A DNA stretch of 64,000 bases, taken from assembly GCF_030252345.1 (NCBI RefSeq), contig NZ_CP126980.1, positions 4,975,501 through 5,039,500 on the forward strand, in the 5' to 3' direction. The DNA is from Actinoplanes oblitus (GTDB lineage: Bacteria; Actinomycetota; Actinomycetes; Mycobacteriales; Micromonosporaceae). How positions within the stretch are numbered: position 1 is the first letter of the stretch; every line of letters begins with the position of its first letter. Shown here one piece after another: positions 46,058 through 55,163 of the stretch. A program made the translations under genes and the position numbers. The notes beneath the pieces are model-generated. The model was given only the letters and a program-made list of their open reading frames with translations, was not told the origin of the DNA and made no database searches.

Positions 46058-46807
46058 TTACCGCCGGCGCCCGGATGGCGGGCCGGTCAGGCCCGGGATG
46101 GCCGAGCGGCTGGTCACCACGGTGCGGGCGACCTCGGCCAGGCGCAGGTTCCGGTTCCGCGCGTACGCGCGGATCGCAGTGAACGCGTCGTCGACGCTGA
46201 TCCCGCGGGCCTGCGCCACGACTCCCTTGGCCTGCTCGATCGCGACCCGGCTGTCCAGGGCGTCCTGCAGCTGACCGGCCAGCACCTCGCCGCGGTGGAT
46301 GGTGCGCTGCTGGAGCAGCCCGATCGTGGCGATGTCCGCCAAGGCCTGCATGACCGGTATGTCGGTTCCGCTGACGTCGCCGCCGGGGTGCGTGCCGAAG
46401 ACGTTGAGCGCGCCGATGACGTCGGACCGCAGGCGCAGCGGGAAGGCGTGCACGGAACGGAAGCCGGCCGCGGCGGCCCGCGGTGCGAACCCCGGCCAGA
46501 GGCCGGCGGCGGTGTCCAGGTCGACGTTGACGACCGGCCGGCCGGTCCGGAACGCCTCCAGGCACGGCCCCTCCTGGGCCTGCACCTGGAAGACCTCGAC
46601 CAGCCGGGCACTCTCGTCGGAGGCGGCCAGGAACGCCAGTTCACCGCCCTGGTCGGCCAGCAGCACGCCCACCGCTGCCGCGTCCACCAGGGTGACGGCC
46701 CGGTCGGCCAGCATGGTCAGGAACTCCAGCACCTCGAACTCGGCCACGAGCGTGTCGGCGATCTCGACGAAGATCGCCGCGAGGCGTTCGGAGGAAACCG
46801 ATGTCAT
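46058..46807 (-). CDS. GAF-ANTAR regulatory protein
   Basis: A 249-residue protein with a GAF sensor (residues about 10-170; typical LADRAVTLVDAAAVGVLLAD and EGPCLEAFRTG) and a C-terminal ANTAR RNA-binding domain (SRVAIEQAKGVVAQARGISVDDAF). ANTAR proteins act as antiterminators on hairpin pairs in nascent transcripts. ATG 46807; divergent from a second GAF-ANTAR gene over a 307-bp spacer. Confidence 0.88.
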   Translation of the reverse strand: MTSVSSERLAAIFVEIADTLVAEFEVLEFLTMLADRAVTLVDAAAVGVLLADQGGELAFLAASDESARLVEVFQVQAQEGPCLEAFRTGRPVVNVDLDTAAGLWPGFAPRAAAAGFRSVHAFPLRLRSDVIGALNVFGTHPGGDVSGTDIPVMQALADIATIGLLQQRTIHRGEVLAGQLQDALDSRVAIEQAKGVVAQARGISVDDAFTAIRAYARNRNLRLAEVARTVVTSRSAIPGLTGPPSGRRR

Positions 46808-47114
46808 GGACGTGCGTCCCCACCGTCGTGGCGCGATCGCTGGCGTTTCGACCCTTTCACGAGGGGGCGACCGGCGCATGTCGTGGCCGGCGCGGTCCGG
46901 ATCTGCAACCGATCGTGGCGCTGGCCCGAAGTGCCGTCGAGGCGGGTCCCTGTGATAGGCGTAGGCTAAAGGGTAATCTGCCGCAACCGGTGGGGGGCCG
47001 ATGGGATGCCGGCGAAATCTGCTTCCGGTCCGAAGCCGCGCCACAGTCCGCCGGGCAGGTTCGGAGGTTGGGTCATGGTCACATCCTGGTACCTGCGCGT
47101 GTCCGGGGCCGGCC
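46808..47114. promoter_or_regulatory. Divergent spacer between two GAF-ANTAR genes
   Basis: 307 bp with no gene. A TAGGCTAAAGGGTAAT stretch near 46965 is the most promoter-like AT-rich sequence. I could not define a specific operator or a clear ANTAR double hairpin by eye. Confidence 0.3.
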
Positions 47115-47840
47115 GTGATCGATGTGGATGACCCCGGCCATCGGCTGCAGGTGGAACAACTGTTGGCGGCGTACGGCCTGGATATCGACGGCCTGTGCCG
47201 CGCGTGCCTGACCGGTCTTCCCGGCATCGGCGGGGTCGGTGTGACCATGATGACTCCGCGAACCCAGCAGGTGCGTTACGCCAGTGACGCGGTGAGTGCC
47301 CGGGTGGAGCAGCTGCAGTTCCTGCTCGGCGAGGGGCCGTGCCGGGACGCGTACGCGACGGCGGGCCCGGTCCTGGCCGATGATCTGCGCGCGCCGATCT
47401 GGCTCGAGCGGTGGCCGGCGTTCGCGCCGGCGGCCGTCATGGCCGGGGCGCAGGCGGTGTTCGCCCTGCCCTTGCGCGTCGGCACGACCGGCGTGGGCGT
47501 CCTGGACCTGTACCGGGACAGCCCGGGGGAGCTGGCCGGCCGGACGCTGACAGACGCCCGGGTGCTCGCCGAGGCGGTGGTCGAGCTCATCCTGGTCGAG
47601 ACCGTGGCGTACGAGGACGGCGACAACCCGGCGGGTGCCGGCGATCGCCTGCTCCAGGGAGCCGCCGTGCATCAGGCGACCGGCATGATCAGTGTGCAGG
47701 TGGGCGTGCCGGTGGAGGACGCCTTGGCGCGGTTGCGCGCGCACGCCTACGCCACCGGGCGGGATCTCGACGAGGTGGCTGCCGACGTGGTGGCGCGGCG
47801 CCTGAGGTTCGACAACCTGACCGACGACGAAGACAGGTGA
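47115..47840 (+). CDS. GAF-ANTAR regulatory protein
   Basis: A 241-residue protein: a GAF domain (residues about 20-165, with LGEGPCRDAYATAGPVLADDL) and an ANTAR domain (HQATGMISVQVGVPVEDALARLRAHAYATGRDLDEVA, split over three helices). GTG 47115 was chosen; a longer frame exists upstream but is not family-like. The last codon overlaps the next GTG (GTGA), so it is co-translated with the following fusion regulator. Confidence 0.87.
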   Translation: MIDVDDPGHRLQVEQLLAAYGLDIDGLCRACLTGLPGIGGVGVTMMTPRTQQVRYASDAVSARVEQLQFLLGEGPCRDAYATAGPVLADDLRAPIWLERWPAFAPAAVMAGAQAVFALPLRVGTTGVGVLDLYRDSPGELAGRTLTDARVLAEAVVELILVETVAYEDGDNPAGAGDRLLQGAAVHQATGMISVQVGVPVEDALARLRAHAYATGRDLDEVAADVVARRLRFDNLTDDEDR

Positions 47841-48991
47841 CCCCGGTGAACGCAGCGCAGGACCCGGCGACGTTGGACCTCTTGGCGGAGTTGTCCGATG
47901 CCCTCGTCGCCGACCTCGACGTGGACGGACTGCTCGAACGCATCACGCACCGGTGTATCGAGCTGCTCGACGCCCAGGCCGCGGGGGTCATGCTGGCCGA
48001 CGATCGTGGCGTGCTGCGGCTGCTGGCGGCCGCACCGGAGTTCACCACCTGGATCGACCTGGTCGAGTCCGCCCCCGCGCCGGCCACCTGGAGCTTCGCC
48101 ACCGGCCTGCCGGTGACCGACGCGGACCTGGACATCCCCGATCCGCGCTGGGCGGCCTTCGCCCGTCAGGCTCGCGAGGGCGGATTCCGGTCGGTGGCGG
48201 CGCTGCCGATGCGGATCCGTGGCGAGGTGATCGGGGTGTTGAGCCTGCTCCGCCACCGCGCCGGGTGGCTCACCCCGGAGCAGCTGAGCCTGGCCCAATC
48301 GCTGGCGAACGTGGCCACCGCCGGGCTGCTCACCCAGCATGATCAAGGCTACCGCGCGGTCCTGGCGGCGCAGTCGCAGCGCGTGCTGAGCGGCCGCGTC
48401 GCCGTCGAACGGGCCCGGGGCATCCTGGCCGAGCTGCTCGACATCGGCGTGGACACCGCCCTGGACGAGCTGCGCCGCCACGCGTCCCGGACCGGACAGG
48501 GCCTGAGTGCCGCAGCGGACCAGGTCGTCGCTAGCGTGCCGCTCGCCCGGGAACTCGCCGCCGGCCCACCGATGCTGCTGGTCCACCGCATCACCGTGGA
48601 CACGCTGCCCGAACTGCGCGCGCTGGTCCGGCAGCGGATCGCCGACGCCGGCCTGTCCGGGTCCGCCGCCGACGCGTTCCTGCTCGCCGTGCACGAGGCC
48701 GCGGCGAACGCCGAGGAGTACGCGGTCGGCGGCCGGCTCTGGCTCTGGCACCACCGGGGCAGCGTGTGGTGCGAGGTCAGCGACGACGGCCCCGGCCTAC
48801 CCGTGGATTACCGGGACCGTACCGACTCGCCCCGCCCCGGCGACATGCGGCACGCCGGCCTCTGGCTGATCCGCCGGATCTGCCCGGACTCCGAGATCAC
48901 CAGCACGCCGCAGGGGACCCGCTTGTTGCTGCGCCAGCCGTTACCGGGTCACCCCGGCACGCCGTTCACCCCCGGGGACGCCGGCGGGTAA
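47837..48991 (+). CDS. GAF-ANTAR-HATPase fusion regulator
   Basis: A 384-residue protein: GAF (about 15-175; LLDAQAAGVMLADDRGVLRL), ANTAR-like helices (GRVAVERARGILAELLDIGVD), and a C-terminal RsbW-type HATPase (LAVHEAAANAEEYAVGGRLWLW as N-box, VSDDGPGLPVDYRD, AGLWLIRRICPD). A kinase-like ATPase and an RNA-binding antiterminator module in one protein would link partner switching with transcription antitermination; I know of few such fusions. Overlaps the next gene (opposite strand) by 43 bp. Confidence 0.8.
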   Translation: MTPVNAAQDPATLDLLAELSDALVADLDVDGLLERITHRCIELLDAQAAGVMLADDRGVLRLLAAAPEFTTWIDLVESAPAPATWSFATGLPVTDADLDIPDPRWAAFARQAREGGFRSVAALPMRIRGEVIGVLSLLRHRAGWLTPEQLSLAQSLANVATAGLLTQHDQGYRAVLAAQSQRVLSGRVAVERARGILAELLDIGVDTALDELRRHASRTGQGLSAAADQVVASVPLARELAAGPPMLLVHRITVDTLPELRALVRQRIADAGLSGSAADAFLLAVHEAAANAEEYAVGGRLWLWHHRGSVWCEVSDDGPGLPVDYRDRTDSPRPGDMRHAGLWLIRRICPDSEITSTPQGTRLLLRQPLPGHPGTPFTPGDAGG

Positions 48992-50037
48992 CCGAGAAGC
49001 GACGCCGTGTCGGTGATCTGCATGAGCATGCGCACCACGCCGGAGGCCGCGACCACGCTGACCGTACGGCCGGTGACGGTGGCATGCTCCCGCAGGTCGA
49101 GCAGGACGCGCAGGCCGGTGAGATCGCAGAAGCGCAGCCCGGTCAGATCGAGCTCCAGGGTTGTCACCGGCTCGTCGAGCAGGGCGGTCAGCCGGGTCGG
49201 AACGTCGATGGCGAGGGGGGCCGCCAGCTCGCCGTTCAGGGCGACCACCATCGTGGCGCCGATGGGCGGCCGGGTGGTGACGTGTACCCCGGCGCCCGGA
49301 ACCGGCATCACCGTGGCGAGCACCTCGGTCGCGGTCGTGGACAACGTCGCGTTCCTGGCGGCGGCCCGTTCCCGCAGCATGCGGCGGGCCTCCGCGGCAT
49401 CGCCGCCGTCCCACGCCATCAACGCACCGAGCGCCCGCTGAATGGTGACCCTGACCTGCAACGCCCGCCCGAGACCGACGAGCAGCTGCCGCGCGCCGGC
49501 GTCGTCGCACGCCTCCAGCCCGCTCTCCGGCACCTGCTCCGCGGCGAAGACGGCATGCACCCCCGCCAGCAGGCCGGCCAGCGCCGACGGCTCCCGTCCG
49601 TAAAGGTTCAGCACGCCCACCGGGATGCCGCCGCCGGCGAACAGCGGCACCGACACCGAGGTCCGCAGCCCCAGCTCGGTGGCCTGGCGGTAGAACCCCG
49701 GCCACGCCATCGTCGCGGCGATCTCCGGCACGCCCACCGGCTGGCCGGTCCGCGCCGCCTGCACACACGGTCCGGCCTGTTCGGCATGCTGCGCGTCGTC
49801 CACCGCCCGCGCCAGGTCGCTGCTGGCCGCCACGGTCGTGTAGCCGGCGCCGCGCCACGCCGTGATGGATGCGTAGAACACCCCGGCGATCGTCTCGGCG
49901 GCCGACGTCGCGATCTCGACGAGGAGCGCGTCGACGGCCGGCTCGTCGTCAGGTGTCTCGGCCAGTGACACCACCGCCCCGGCCAGCGAATCTCGCACGT
50001 CGTCGCTCGACGCGGCGGTTGGCTCCGAATCGCTCAT
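48949..50037 (-). CDS. GAF-ANTAR-like-STAS regulator
   Basis: A 362-residue protein: GAF (about 30-190; EQAGPCVQAARTGQPVGVPEI), a degenerate ANTAR-like helical segment (TIQRALGALMAWDGGDAAEARRML), and a C-terminal STAS domain (about 265-350; TTLELDLTGLRFCDLTGLRVLLD) where the phosphorylatable Ser position of anti-sigma antagonists is DLTGL (Thr). It could be the target of a HATPase-type kinase such as the convergent fusion protein. Confidence 0.8.
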   Translation of the reverse strand: MSDSEPTAASSDDVRDSLAGAVVSLAETPDDEPAVDALLVEIATSAAETIAGVFYASITAWRGAGYTTVAASSDLARAVDDAQHAEQAGPCVQAARTGQPVGVPEIAATMAWPGFYRQATELGLRTSVSVPLFAGGGIPVGVLNLYGREPSALAGLLAGVHAVFAAEQVPESGLEACDDAGARQLLVGLGRALQVRVTIQRALGALMAWDGGDAAEARRMLRERAAARNATLSTTATEVLATVMPVPGAGVHVTTRPPIGATMVVALNGELAAPLAIDVPTRLTALLDEPVTTLELDLTGLRFCDLTGLRVLLDLREHATVTGRTVSVVAASGVVRMLMQITDTASLLGYPPASPGVNGVPG

Positions 50038-50099
50038 CCTACTGGCCGCCCCTCAGTGCGGACTCTGCCGGCTGCCGCCGGCCCGGAAACAGGACCTCG

Positions 50100-50324
50100 T
50101 CACAGCACAGCACCGCGAGGTGCCACCTCGAGCGCGGCGACGCCTCGGCCGTAGAGCACCACGAGCCGATCACCGTGTGCGGTACGCAGCACTCCCGCGT
50201 CCCGCGCCAGAGTGGCGATCACGTGTTCCACCAGTTGATCCTCGTCGGATATGTCGCCGTCGGCGTACGTCAAGTCCATCCGTTCGCCGCCGATCAACCG
50301 CACGCGTAGCACCGTAGTGGCCAT
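50100..50324 (-). CDS. Small hypothetical protein, 74 aa
   Basis: A compact 74-residue alpha/beta protein (TTVLRVRLIGGERMDLTYAD, DQLVEHVIATLARDAGVLRT, RLVVLYGRGVAALEV). Good codon bias and a strand-helix-strand pattern support it. Families of such small proteins are common near GAF/ANTAR regulators. Function unknown. Confidence 0.6.
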   Translation of the reverse strand: MATTVLRVRLIGGERMDLTYADGDISDEDQLVEHVIATLARDAGVLRTAHGDRLVVLYGRGVAALEVAPRGAVL

Positions 50325-50469
50325 GCATAGAAGCTAGGCCGAGCCGGGCCGGGATGCCACGTACTCGATCGGAGGCGCGCCCCGCGACGGGGCCGCCACC
50401 GCCCGGCCGGGCCGGGAACCGGGCCTCGCGGGTGCGTGCGGACCGGGGCCGGATGAGATCATCGACGGT

Positions 50470-51066
50470 GTGTGGATCCCAACCGACGAGGAAATCAGGT
50501 CGCTGCACGAGCGGGCCGCGCCGACGCCGGAGGCGTTCGCGTCGGTGTACACGCACTGCCGGATCGTCTGCCGGATCGCCGAGCAGCTGCTCGACCGTCT
50601 CGGCCTCGGCCTGGACCGGGAACTGGTGCGGGCCGGCTGCCTGCTGCACGACATCGGCGTGTACCGGCTGTACGACCGGGACGGCGTCCTCGACTACCCG
50701 AACTACATCCGGCACGGCCTGCTCGGCCACGAGCTGCTGGCCGCCGAGGGCTTCCCCGAGGAGCTGTGCCGGTTCTGCTCCTGCCACACCGGCGTCGGCG
50801 TCACCCGCGCCGACGTGCTCGACCAGGGCCTGCCGCTGCCGCCGGCCGACTACGTCCCGGCCACCGGCGAGGAGACCCTGGTCATGTACGCCGACAAATT
50901 CCACAGCAAGAAGAACCCGCCGGTCTTCGTGTCGGCGGCGGCGTACACGGCGACCGTGAGCCGTTTCGGCCCGGACAAGGCGGCCCGCTTCACCGAGCTG
51001 GTCGCCACCTACGGCGAGCCGGACCTCGCCCCGCTCGCCGCGGAGTACCGGCACACCATCGTGTGA
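50470..51066 (+). CDS. HD-domain phosphohydrolase
   Basis: A 198-residue HD-superfamily protein. The metal-binding residues are His29 (YTHC), His60-Asp61 (LLHDIGVYR), His82/His87 (IRHGLLGHELL), His106 (CSCHTG) and a C-terminal acidic residue in YADKFHSKKNPP, which fits a predicted uridylyltransferase/HDIG-type hydrolase. Substrate unknown. Starts with GTG 50470. Confidence 0.85.
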   Translation: MWIPTDEEIRSLHERAAPTPEAFASVYTHCRIVCRIAEQLLDRLGLGLDRELVRAGCLLHDIGVYRLYDRDGVLDYPNYIRHGLLGHELLAAEGFPEELCRFCSCHTGVGVTRADVLDQGLPLPPADYVPATGEETLVMYADKFHSKKNPPVFVSAAAYTATVSRFGPDKAARFTELVATYGEPDLAPLAAEYRHTIV

Positions 51067-51077
51067 CGCAGGCGCGG

Positions 51078-52598
51078 TCAGCGCTTGCCCAGGCGCCGGT
51101 CGACCTCCTCGGCCACCCGCCGATTCAGGTCGGCCAGCTGCTCGTCGGTGTACTTGGTCAGGTCGCCGGCCGCCTCGGTGGCCCGGGCCCGCTCCTGCTG
51201 CTGTTTCTGCTGCTCCAGGCGTTGCAGCTCCTGCTCCTCCGGTGAGCCGGGTGCCGCGTACGCGCACCGCACCAGCGCTCCCTCGGCGGTCCGCAGGCAG
51301 GTGGCCTCCCGCCCGTCGATCTGGCCGCGGCCCTCCACCCGGTAGCGGATGCTCTGCTCGCTGCCCACGGTGGCCGTCCAGGTGCTGCCGCCGGTCGGGA
51401 TGACCTCGAAGACGCGGTCGTCGTTGTAGCAGCAGACGTCCCGGTACTCGGCCTTGATCAGCGCCACAATGGCCTGGGGGGAGGACCACGTCGGGTTGAG
51501 CCGGTGCACGGTGAGCCGGGCGAGTCCCGGGCCGGTCTGCCGGGTCGGCACCATCGACACGGCCACCACCGAGCTGGCCTCGCCCTGCGGGGTGAGCGGA
51601 GTGACGTACGCGCTGCCCGCCCCGTCGCTGTAGCGCAGCGTGAACTCCGAGTTGTTGCCCTCGTTGGCGCCGTCGTCGGAGGCGTCCCAGCCGGAGCGGT
51701 CGAACCACCAGTCGGCGAAGCCGCCGAGCCCGGCGGTGGCCTCGCGCTGCCGTTTGGCCAGGCTGATCGGGTACGTCGGCCCGGGCACCGCGGCGGTGTC
51801 GGTGGTGATCCGCAGCTGCCCCGTCCGCCCGTTGTAGAGCGCGACGCCGGCCGGCCGCTCGGTCACCGTCAGGATCCCGGCCTGGCGTTTCAGCGGCACC
51901 ACGACGATCGGGGTGTCGCCGTCGCAGTACCCGTAGACGTCGCGGGAGTCGAACCGGACCCACCGCCGCTCCGCGGAGATCCGGCGCCCGAGGTTGTGGG
52001 TGAACCAGCCACCGACCCGCGCCCCGGCCGCGTCGAGGTCGAAGGCGCAGCGCTGCGACGTGCGGCCGTTGCTGCCCAGCGGCACCTGCTGGACGACGTT
52101 CACCTCGTAGCCGGAGAGCCAGCCGCGCCGCTTGACCAGTGTGCCGAACCGGTCCAGGTCCGGCAGGTAGGTGATGTCGGAGACCTCGCCGGTGACGTCG
52201 CCCAGGTTCGGCGCGGTCTGCGCCTTGCCGACCAGGTAGGGTGCGCGGGCCGCGAGGCCGGGCACCGGGTCGTCGACCACGCTGATCGCGGTGGCGTAGT
52301 CCCGGTCGCGCAGGTACGCGTCGTACACCAGCCAGCCGATCCCGAGCAGCAGCCCGGCCACCGCGCCGAACCAGGCCAGCCCGGTGAGCGCGGCCCAGCG
52401 CCGTTCCCGGCGCCGGAACTGCACCGCGCCGACCAGGTGCGGCACGGCGGCCGCGAGGATGACGAGGGCGAGCAGCACCAGCCACGGGCTGAGCTTGCGG
52501 AGCTCCCACACGACGACGGTGGAGGCGTAGGACGCCCACCAGACGAACAGGGCGGTCAGAAGCCCCAGCGGAATCACCCATCGCAGCGCACGCACCAT
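51078..52598 (-). CDS. Large membrane-anchored hypothetical protein
   Basis: About 506 residues. Three N-terminal membrane helices (VIPLGLLTALFVWWASYAS, LVLLALVILAAAVPHLVGAV, WFGAVAGLLLGIGWLVYDAYL) precede a 360-residue soluble region, probably extracytoplasmic, with paired Cys (DVCCYNDD, CAFDL, GYCDGD, ATCLRTAEGALVRCA) and a C-terminal coiled coil (EEQELQRLEQQKQQQERA). ATG 52598 follows GAGGGGGAG. No family recognised. Confidence 0.65.
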   Translation of the reverse strand: MVRALRWVIPLGLLTALFVWWASYASTVVVWELRKLSPWLVLLALVILAAAVPHLVGAVQFRRRERRWAALTGLAWFGAVAGLLLGIGWLVYDAYLRDRDYATAISVVDDPVPGLAARAPYLVGKAQTAPNLGDVTGEVSDITYLPDLDRFGTLVKRRGWLSGYEVNVVQQVPLGSNGRTSQRCAFDLDAAGARVGGWFTHNLGRRISAERRWVRFDSRDVYGYCDGDTPIVVVPLKRQAGILTVTERPAGVALYNGRTGQLRITTDTAAVPGPTYPISLAKRQREATAGLGGFADWWFDRSGWDASDDGANEGNNSEFTLRYSDGAGSAYVTPLTPQGEASSVVAVSMVPTRQTGPGLARLTVHRLNPTWSSPQAIVALIKAEYRDVCCYNDDRVFEVIPTGGSTWTATVGSEQSIRYRVEGRGQIDGREATCLRTAEGALVRCAYAAPGSPEEQELQRLEQQKQQQERARATEAAGDLTKYTDEQLADLNRRVAEEVDRRLGKR

Positions 52599-52655
52599 CG
52601 GCTCCCCCTCGTGTCGGCATCGGAGATTCCGAGTCTGCGGCACCGCGTCCACACG

Positions 52656-53399
52656 CTACCGGGACGGCAGGCGCAGCCCGGACATCCCGCCGTCGACCGC
52701 CAGCGACATCCCGGTGGTCGCGCCGGACGCCGGGCTCACCAGGTACTGCACGGCCGCCGCCACCTCGTCGGCGGTCACCAGCCGGCCGGTCGGCTGCCGG
52801 GCGGCCAGCCGCGCCTTCTCGGCGTCCGGGTCGTCGGTGCGGGCCAGCAGCCGCGTCACCCACGGTGTGTCCACGGTGCCCGGCGCCACGCAGCACACCC
52901 GGATGCCCTCGCCGACCAGGTCCGCCGCCATCGCCAGGGTCAACGCGTGCACCGCGCCCTTCGACGCGCCGTACAGCGCCCGTTCCACCAGGCCCGCCGT
53001 CGCGGCGATGGACGACAGATTGACGATCACCGGGGTGCGGGAGCGGCGCAGGTAGGGCAGGGCGGCGCGGCTGGCGCGGGCCACGCCGGTGACGTTCACG
53101 TCGAGCACCCGGGCCCACTCCGCGTCGTCGTTGGCCTCGACGGTCCCGACCGCCGAGATGCCCGCGCTGTTCACCAGGATGTCGACGCCACCGTGCGCCT
53201 CGGCCAGCCCGGCGAACGCCGCCCGCAGCGACGCGGTGTCCCGCACGTCGGTCTTCAGCGGCAGGCCGGGGGAGTTGGCCGGGTCGAGGTCCAGGATGCC
53301 GACCTTCGCCCCGGCGGCGGCCAGCCGGCGGGCGCACGCCGCGCCGATGCCCGAGCCGCCACCGGTGATCGCCGCGACCAGACCGTCCAGATCTCTCAT
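52656..53399 (-). CDS. SDR, probable 2-keto-3-deoxy-L-fuconate dehydrogenase
   Basis: A 247-residue classical SDR: TGGGSGIG cofactor motif, NSAG, active-site SSIAA and Tyr-x-x-x-Lys in YGASK, then PGTVDTPWV. In the non-phosphorylating L-fucose pathway an SDR of this kind oxidises 2-keto-3-deoxy-L-fuconate to the 2,4-diketo compound (family knowledge). ATG 53399 overlaps the stop of a 43-codon ORF (ATGA); an ATG at 53405 is also possible. Last gene of the sugar operon. Confidence 0.85.
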   Translation of the reverse strand: MRDLDGLVAAITGGGSGIGAACARRLAAAGAKVGILDLDPANSPGLPLKTDVRDTASLRAAFAGLAEAHGGVDILVNSAGISAVGTVEANDDAEWARVLDVNVTGVARASRAALPYLRRSRTPVIVNLSSIAATAGLVERALYGASKGAVHALTLAMAADLVGEGIRVCCVAPGTVDTPWVTRLLARTDDPDAEKARLAARQPTGRLVTADEVAAAVQYLVSPASGATTGMSLAVDGGMSGLRLPSR

Positions 53400-53527
53400 C
53401 GCCATGCCTCGCCTTCCGGGTAGGCGTACCGGGCCGGCGACTCGGGACGCGTCGGGGTGAACCAGCCCGGCGTGCCGGGCGCCGGGTCGAGCAGGTCCCC
53501 CGGTTTTCGGTACGCCGCGATCCTCAT
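53396..53527 (-). CDS. 43-aa protein locked between two ATGA overlaps in the sugar operon
   Basis: A 43-codon ORF begins MRIAAYRKPGDLLDP. Its ATG overlaps the stop of the fumarylacetoacetate-hydrolase-like gene and its TGA overlaps the ATG of the SDR, both as ATGA, so it fits the coupled operon exactly. It is rich in Pro, Gly and Arg (TPGWFTPTRPESPARYAYPE) with no signal peptide or helix. It may be a real small protein, or a remnant that now only couples translation. Confidence 0.55.
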   Translation of the reverse strand: MRIAAYRKPGDLLDPAPGTPGWFTPTRPESPARYAYPEGEAWR

Positions 53528-54348
53528 CCCTTGACCACGCTGCGCTGACGGCCCAGCCCGTCGATCTCCATCTCCACCACGTCACCGGCGGCCAGGTAGG
53601 GGAACCGCCCGCTCAGTGCCACTCCCTGCGGTGTCCCGGTGTTGATCAGGTCGCCCGGCTCCAGCACGGTGAACTGGGAGAGATGCCAGATCAGGTAGCC
53701 GACGTCGAAGATCATGTCGGCGGTGCTGGAGTCCTGCCGGGGCGACTCGTTCACCCAGGAGCGCAGCCGCAGCGGGAAGCTCAGCTCGTCCGGGGTGACC
53801 AGCCACGGCCCGAGCGGGTTGAACGTCTCGCAGGACTTGCCCTTGGACCACTGCCCGCCGGAGCGGTCCAGCTGGTAGTCGCGTTCCGACACGTCGTTGG
53901 AGAGCACGTAGCCGGCGACGTGCTCCAGCGCGGTGGCGGCGTCCGGGATGTACCGGGCGGTCCTGCCGATCACCACGCCCAGCTCGACCTCCCAGTCGGT
54001 GCGCTTGGAGGCGGGCGGGATGAGGATGTCGTCCTCCGGGCCGACCACGGTGTTCGGTGCCTTGTAGAAGACGATCGGCTCGGCCGGCGGCGGGGCCCCG
54101 GACTCGGCGGCGTGCGCCGCGTAGTTCTGCCCGACGCAGAGCACCACGCCGGGCCGGGCGATCGGCGGGCCGATCCGGCGGTGGTCCAGGTCGGCCGGGG
54201 GCAGCTCGGTCGGGTCGCCGGTGAAGCCGCCGGCGGCCAGGAAGGCACCGTCGATGTCGGCGGTCACCTCGGACAGGTCGCGCAGCATGCCGCCGGCGTA
54301 CAGCACCGGACGTTCCGCGCCGGGTGCGCCGATGCGCAGGTACCTCAT
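53524..54348 (-). CDS. Fumarylacetoacetate hydrolase-family, probable 2,4-diketo-3-deoxy-L-fuconate hydrolase
   Basis: A 274-residue FAH-family enzyme: VLCVGQNYAAHAAESG, KAPNTVVGPEDDI, the metal-binding acidic motif in RTDWEVELGVVIGR, SNDVSERDYQL and INTGTPQGVALS. Members cleave C-C bonds in diketo acids with a divalent metal. In this gene order it fits the last step of non-phosphorylating fucose breakdown. ATG 54348 overlaps the preceding stop by 4 bp. Confidence 0.87.
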   Translation of the reverse strand: MRYLRIGAPGAERPVLYAGGMLRDLSEVTADIDGAFLAAGGFTGDPTELPPADLDHRRIGPPIARPGVVLCVGQNYAAHAAESGAPPPAEPIVFYKAPNTVVGPEDDILIPPASKRTDWEVELGVVIGRTARYIPDAATALEHVAGYVLSNDVSERDYQLDRSGGQWSKGKSCETFNPLGPWLVTPDELSFPLRLRSWVNESPRQDSSTADMIFDVGYLIWHLSQFTVLEPGDLINTGTPQGVALSGRFPYLAAGDVVEMEIDGLGRQRSVVKG

Positions 54349-55163
54349 TGCTGCTCCAATCGGTAGACGCGAATCGCGGTGCGGCCGAACACTTCGCCGG
54401 GGCGGCCGCCGAGGATGCCGGTCAGGACGGCGGCGACCTCCTCGTACGTCGCCACCACCTCGCACACCGGCCAGTCCGAGCCGAACATCAGCCGGTCCGG
54501 GCCGAACAGGTCGAGCGCGGTCTCCACGAACGGCCGCAGCAACGCCCGGGTCCAGCCCGGCCCGGCCTCGGTGACCAGCCCGGAGATCTTGGCCGTCACG
54601 TTCGGGCAGGCGGCGACCGGGGCGATCAGCTGCTTCCAGCCGTCCAGGTCGCCGAACGGCGGCTTGCCGAGGTGGTCGAGGACGAACGGCGCGTCCGGCA
54701 GGGCGGCCACCGCGCGGGCCACCGCGGGCAGCTGGGAGGCGCGTACCACCAGCTCGTTGACCAGGCCGGCGTCGGCCACGGTGGCCAGCCCGGCACGGAT
54801 GCCGGGCTGGTCGAGCAGGTCGTCCGGGCCGGCCTGCACCTGGTCGCGGATCCCGACCAGGCAGTCGCCGCCCGGCCCGGAGCGGTGCCGCGCCAGCATC
54901 GCGCGCAGATCGGGATCGGCCAGGTCGGCCCAGCCGACCACGCCGGCGATCTCCGGGGTGCGCGCCGCCAGGGCCAGGAAGCGGCTGGTCTCGGCGGCCT
55001 GGCAGAGTCCGGCCTCGACCAGCACGGTGCGCTGCACGCCGCAGGCGGCCAGGTGCGGCCGCAGATCGGCGACGGTGTAGTCGCGCCGGATCGGGGCCAG
55101 GCCGTCGGCGGCCAGCCACGGGTAGTCGGCGGTCCACAGGTGATGGTGCGCGTCGACGATCAT
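54345..55163 (-). CDS. Amidohydrolase-2 family, probable L-fuconolactonase
   Basis: A 272-residue TIM-barrel hydrolase of the amidohydrolase_2/COG3618 type: metal-binding VDAHHHLW at the start, FVLDHLGKPPFG in the middle and the catalytic Asp in MFGSDWPVCE. COG3618 members open sugar lactones such as L-fuconolactone. Both ends show ATGA overlaps (with the aldo-keto reductase before and FAH gene after). Confidence 0.87.
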   Translation of the reverse strand: MIVDAHHHLWTADYPWLAADGLAPIRRDYTVADLRPHLAACGVQRTVLVEAGLCQAAETSRFLALAARTPEIAGVVGWADLADPDLRAMLARHRSGPGGDCLVGIRDQVQAGPDDLLDQPGIRAGLATVADAGLVNELVVRASQLPAVARAVAALPDAPFVLDHLGKPPFGDLDGWKQLIAPVAACPNVTAKISGLVTEAGPGWTRALLRPFVETALDLFGPDRLMFGSDWPVCEVVATYEEVAAVLTGILGGRPGEVFGRTAIRVYRLEQQ

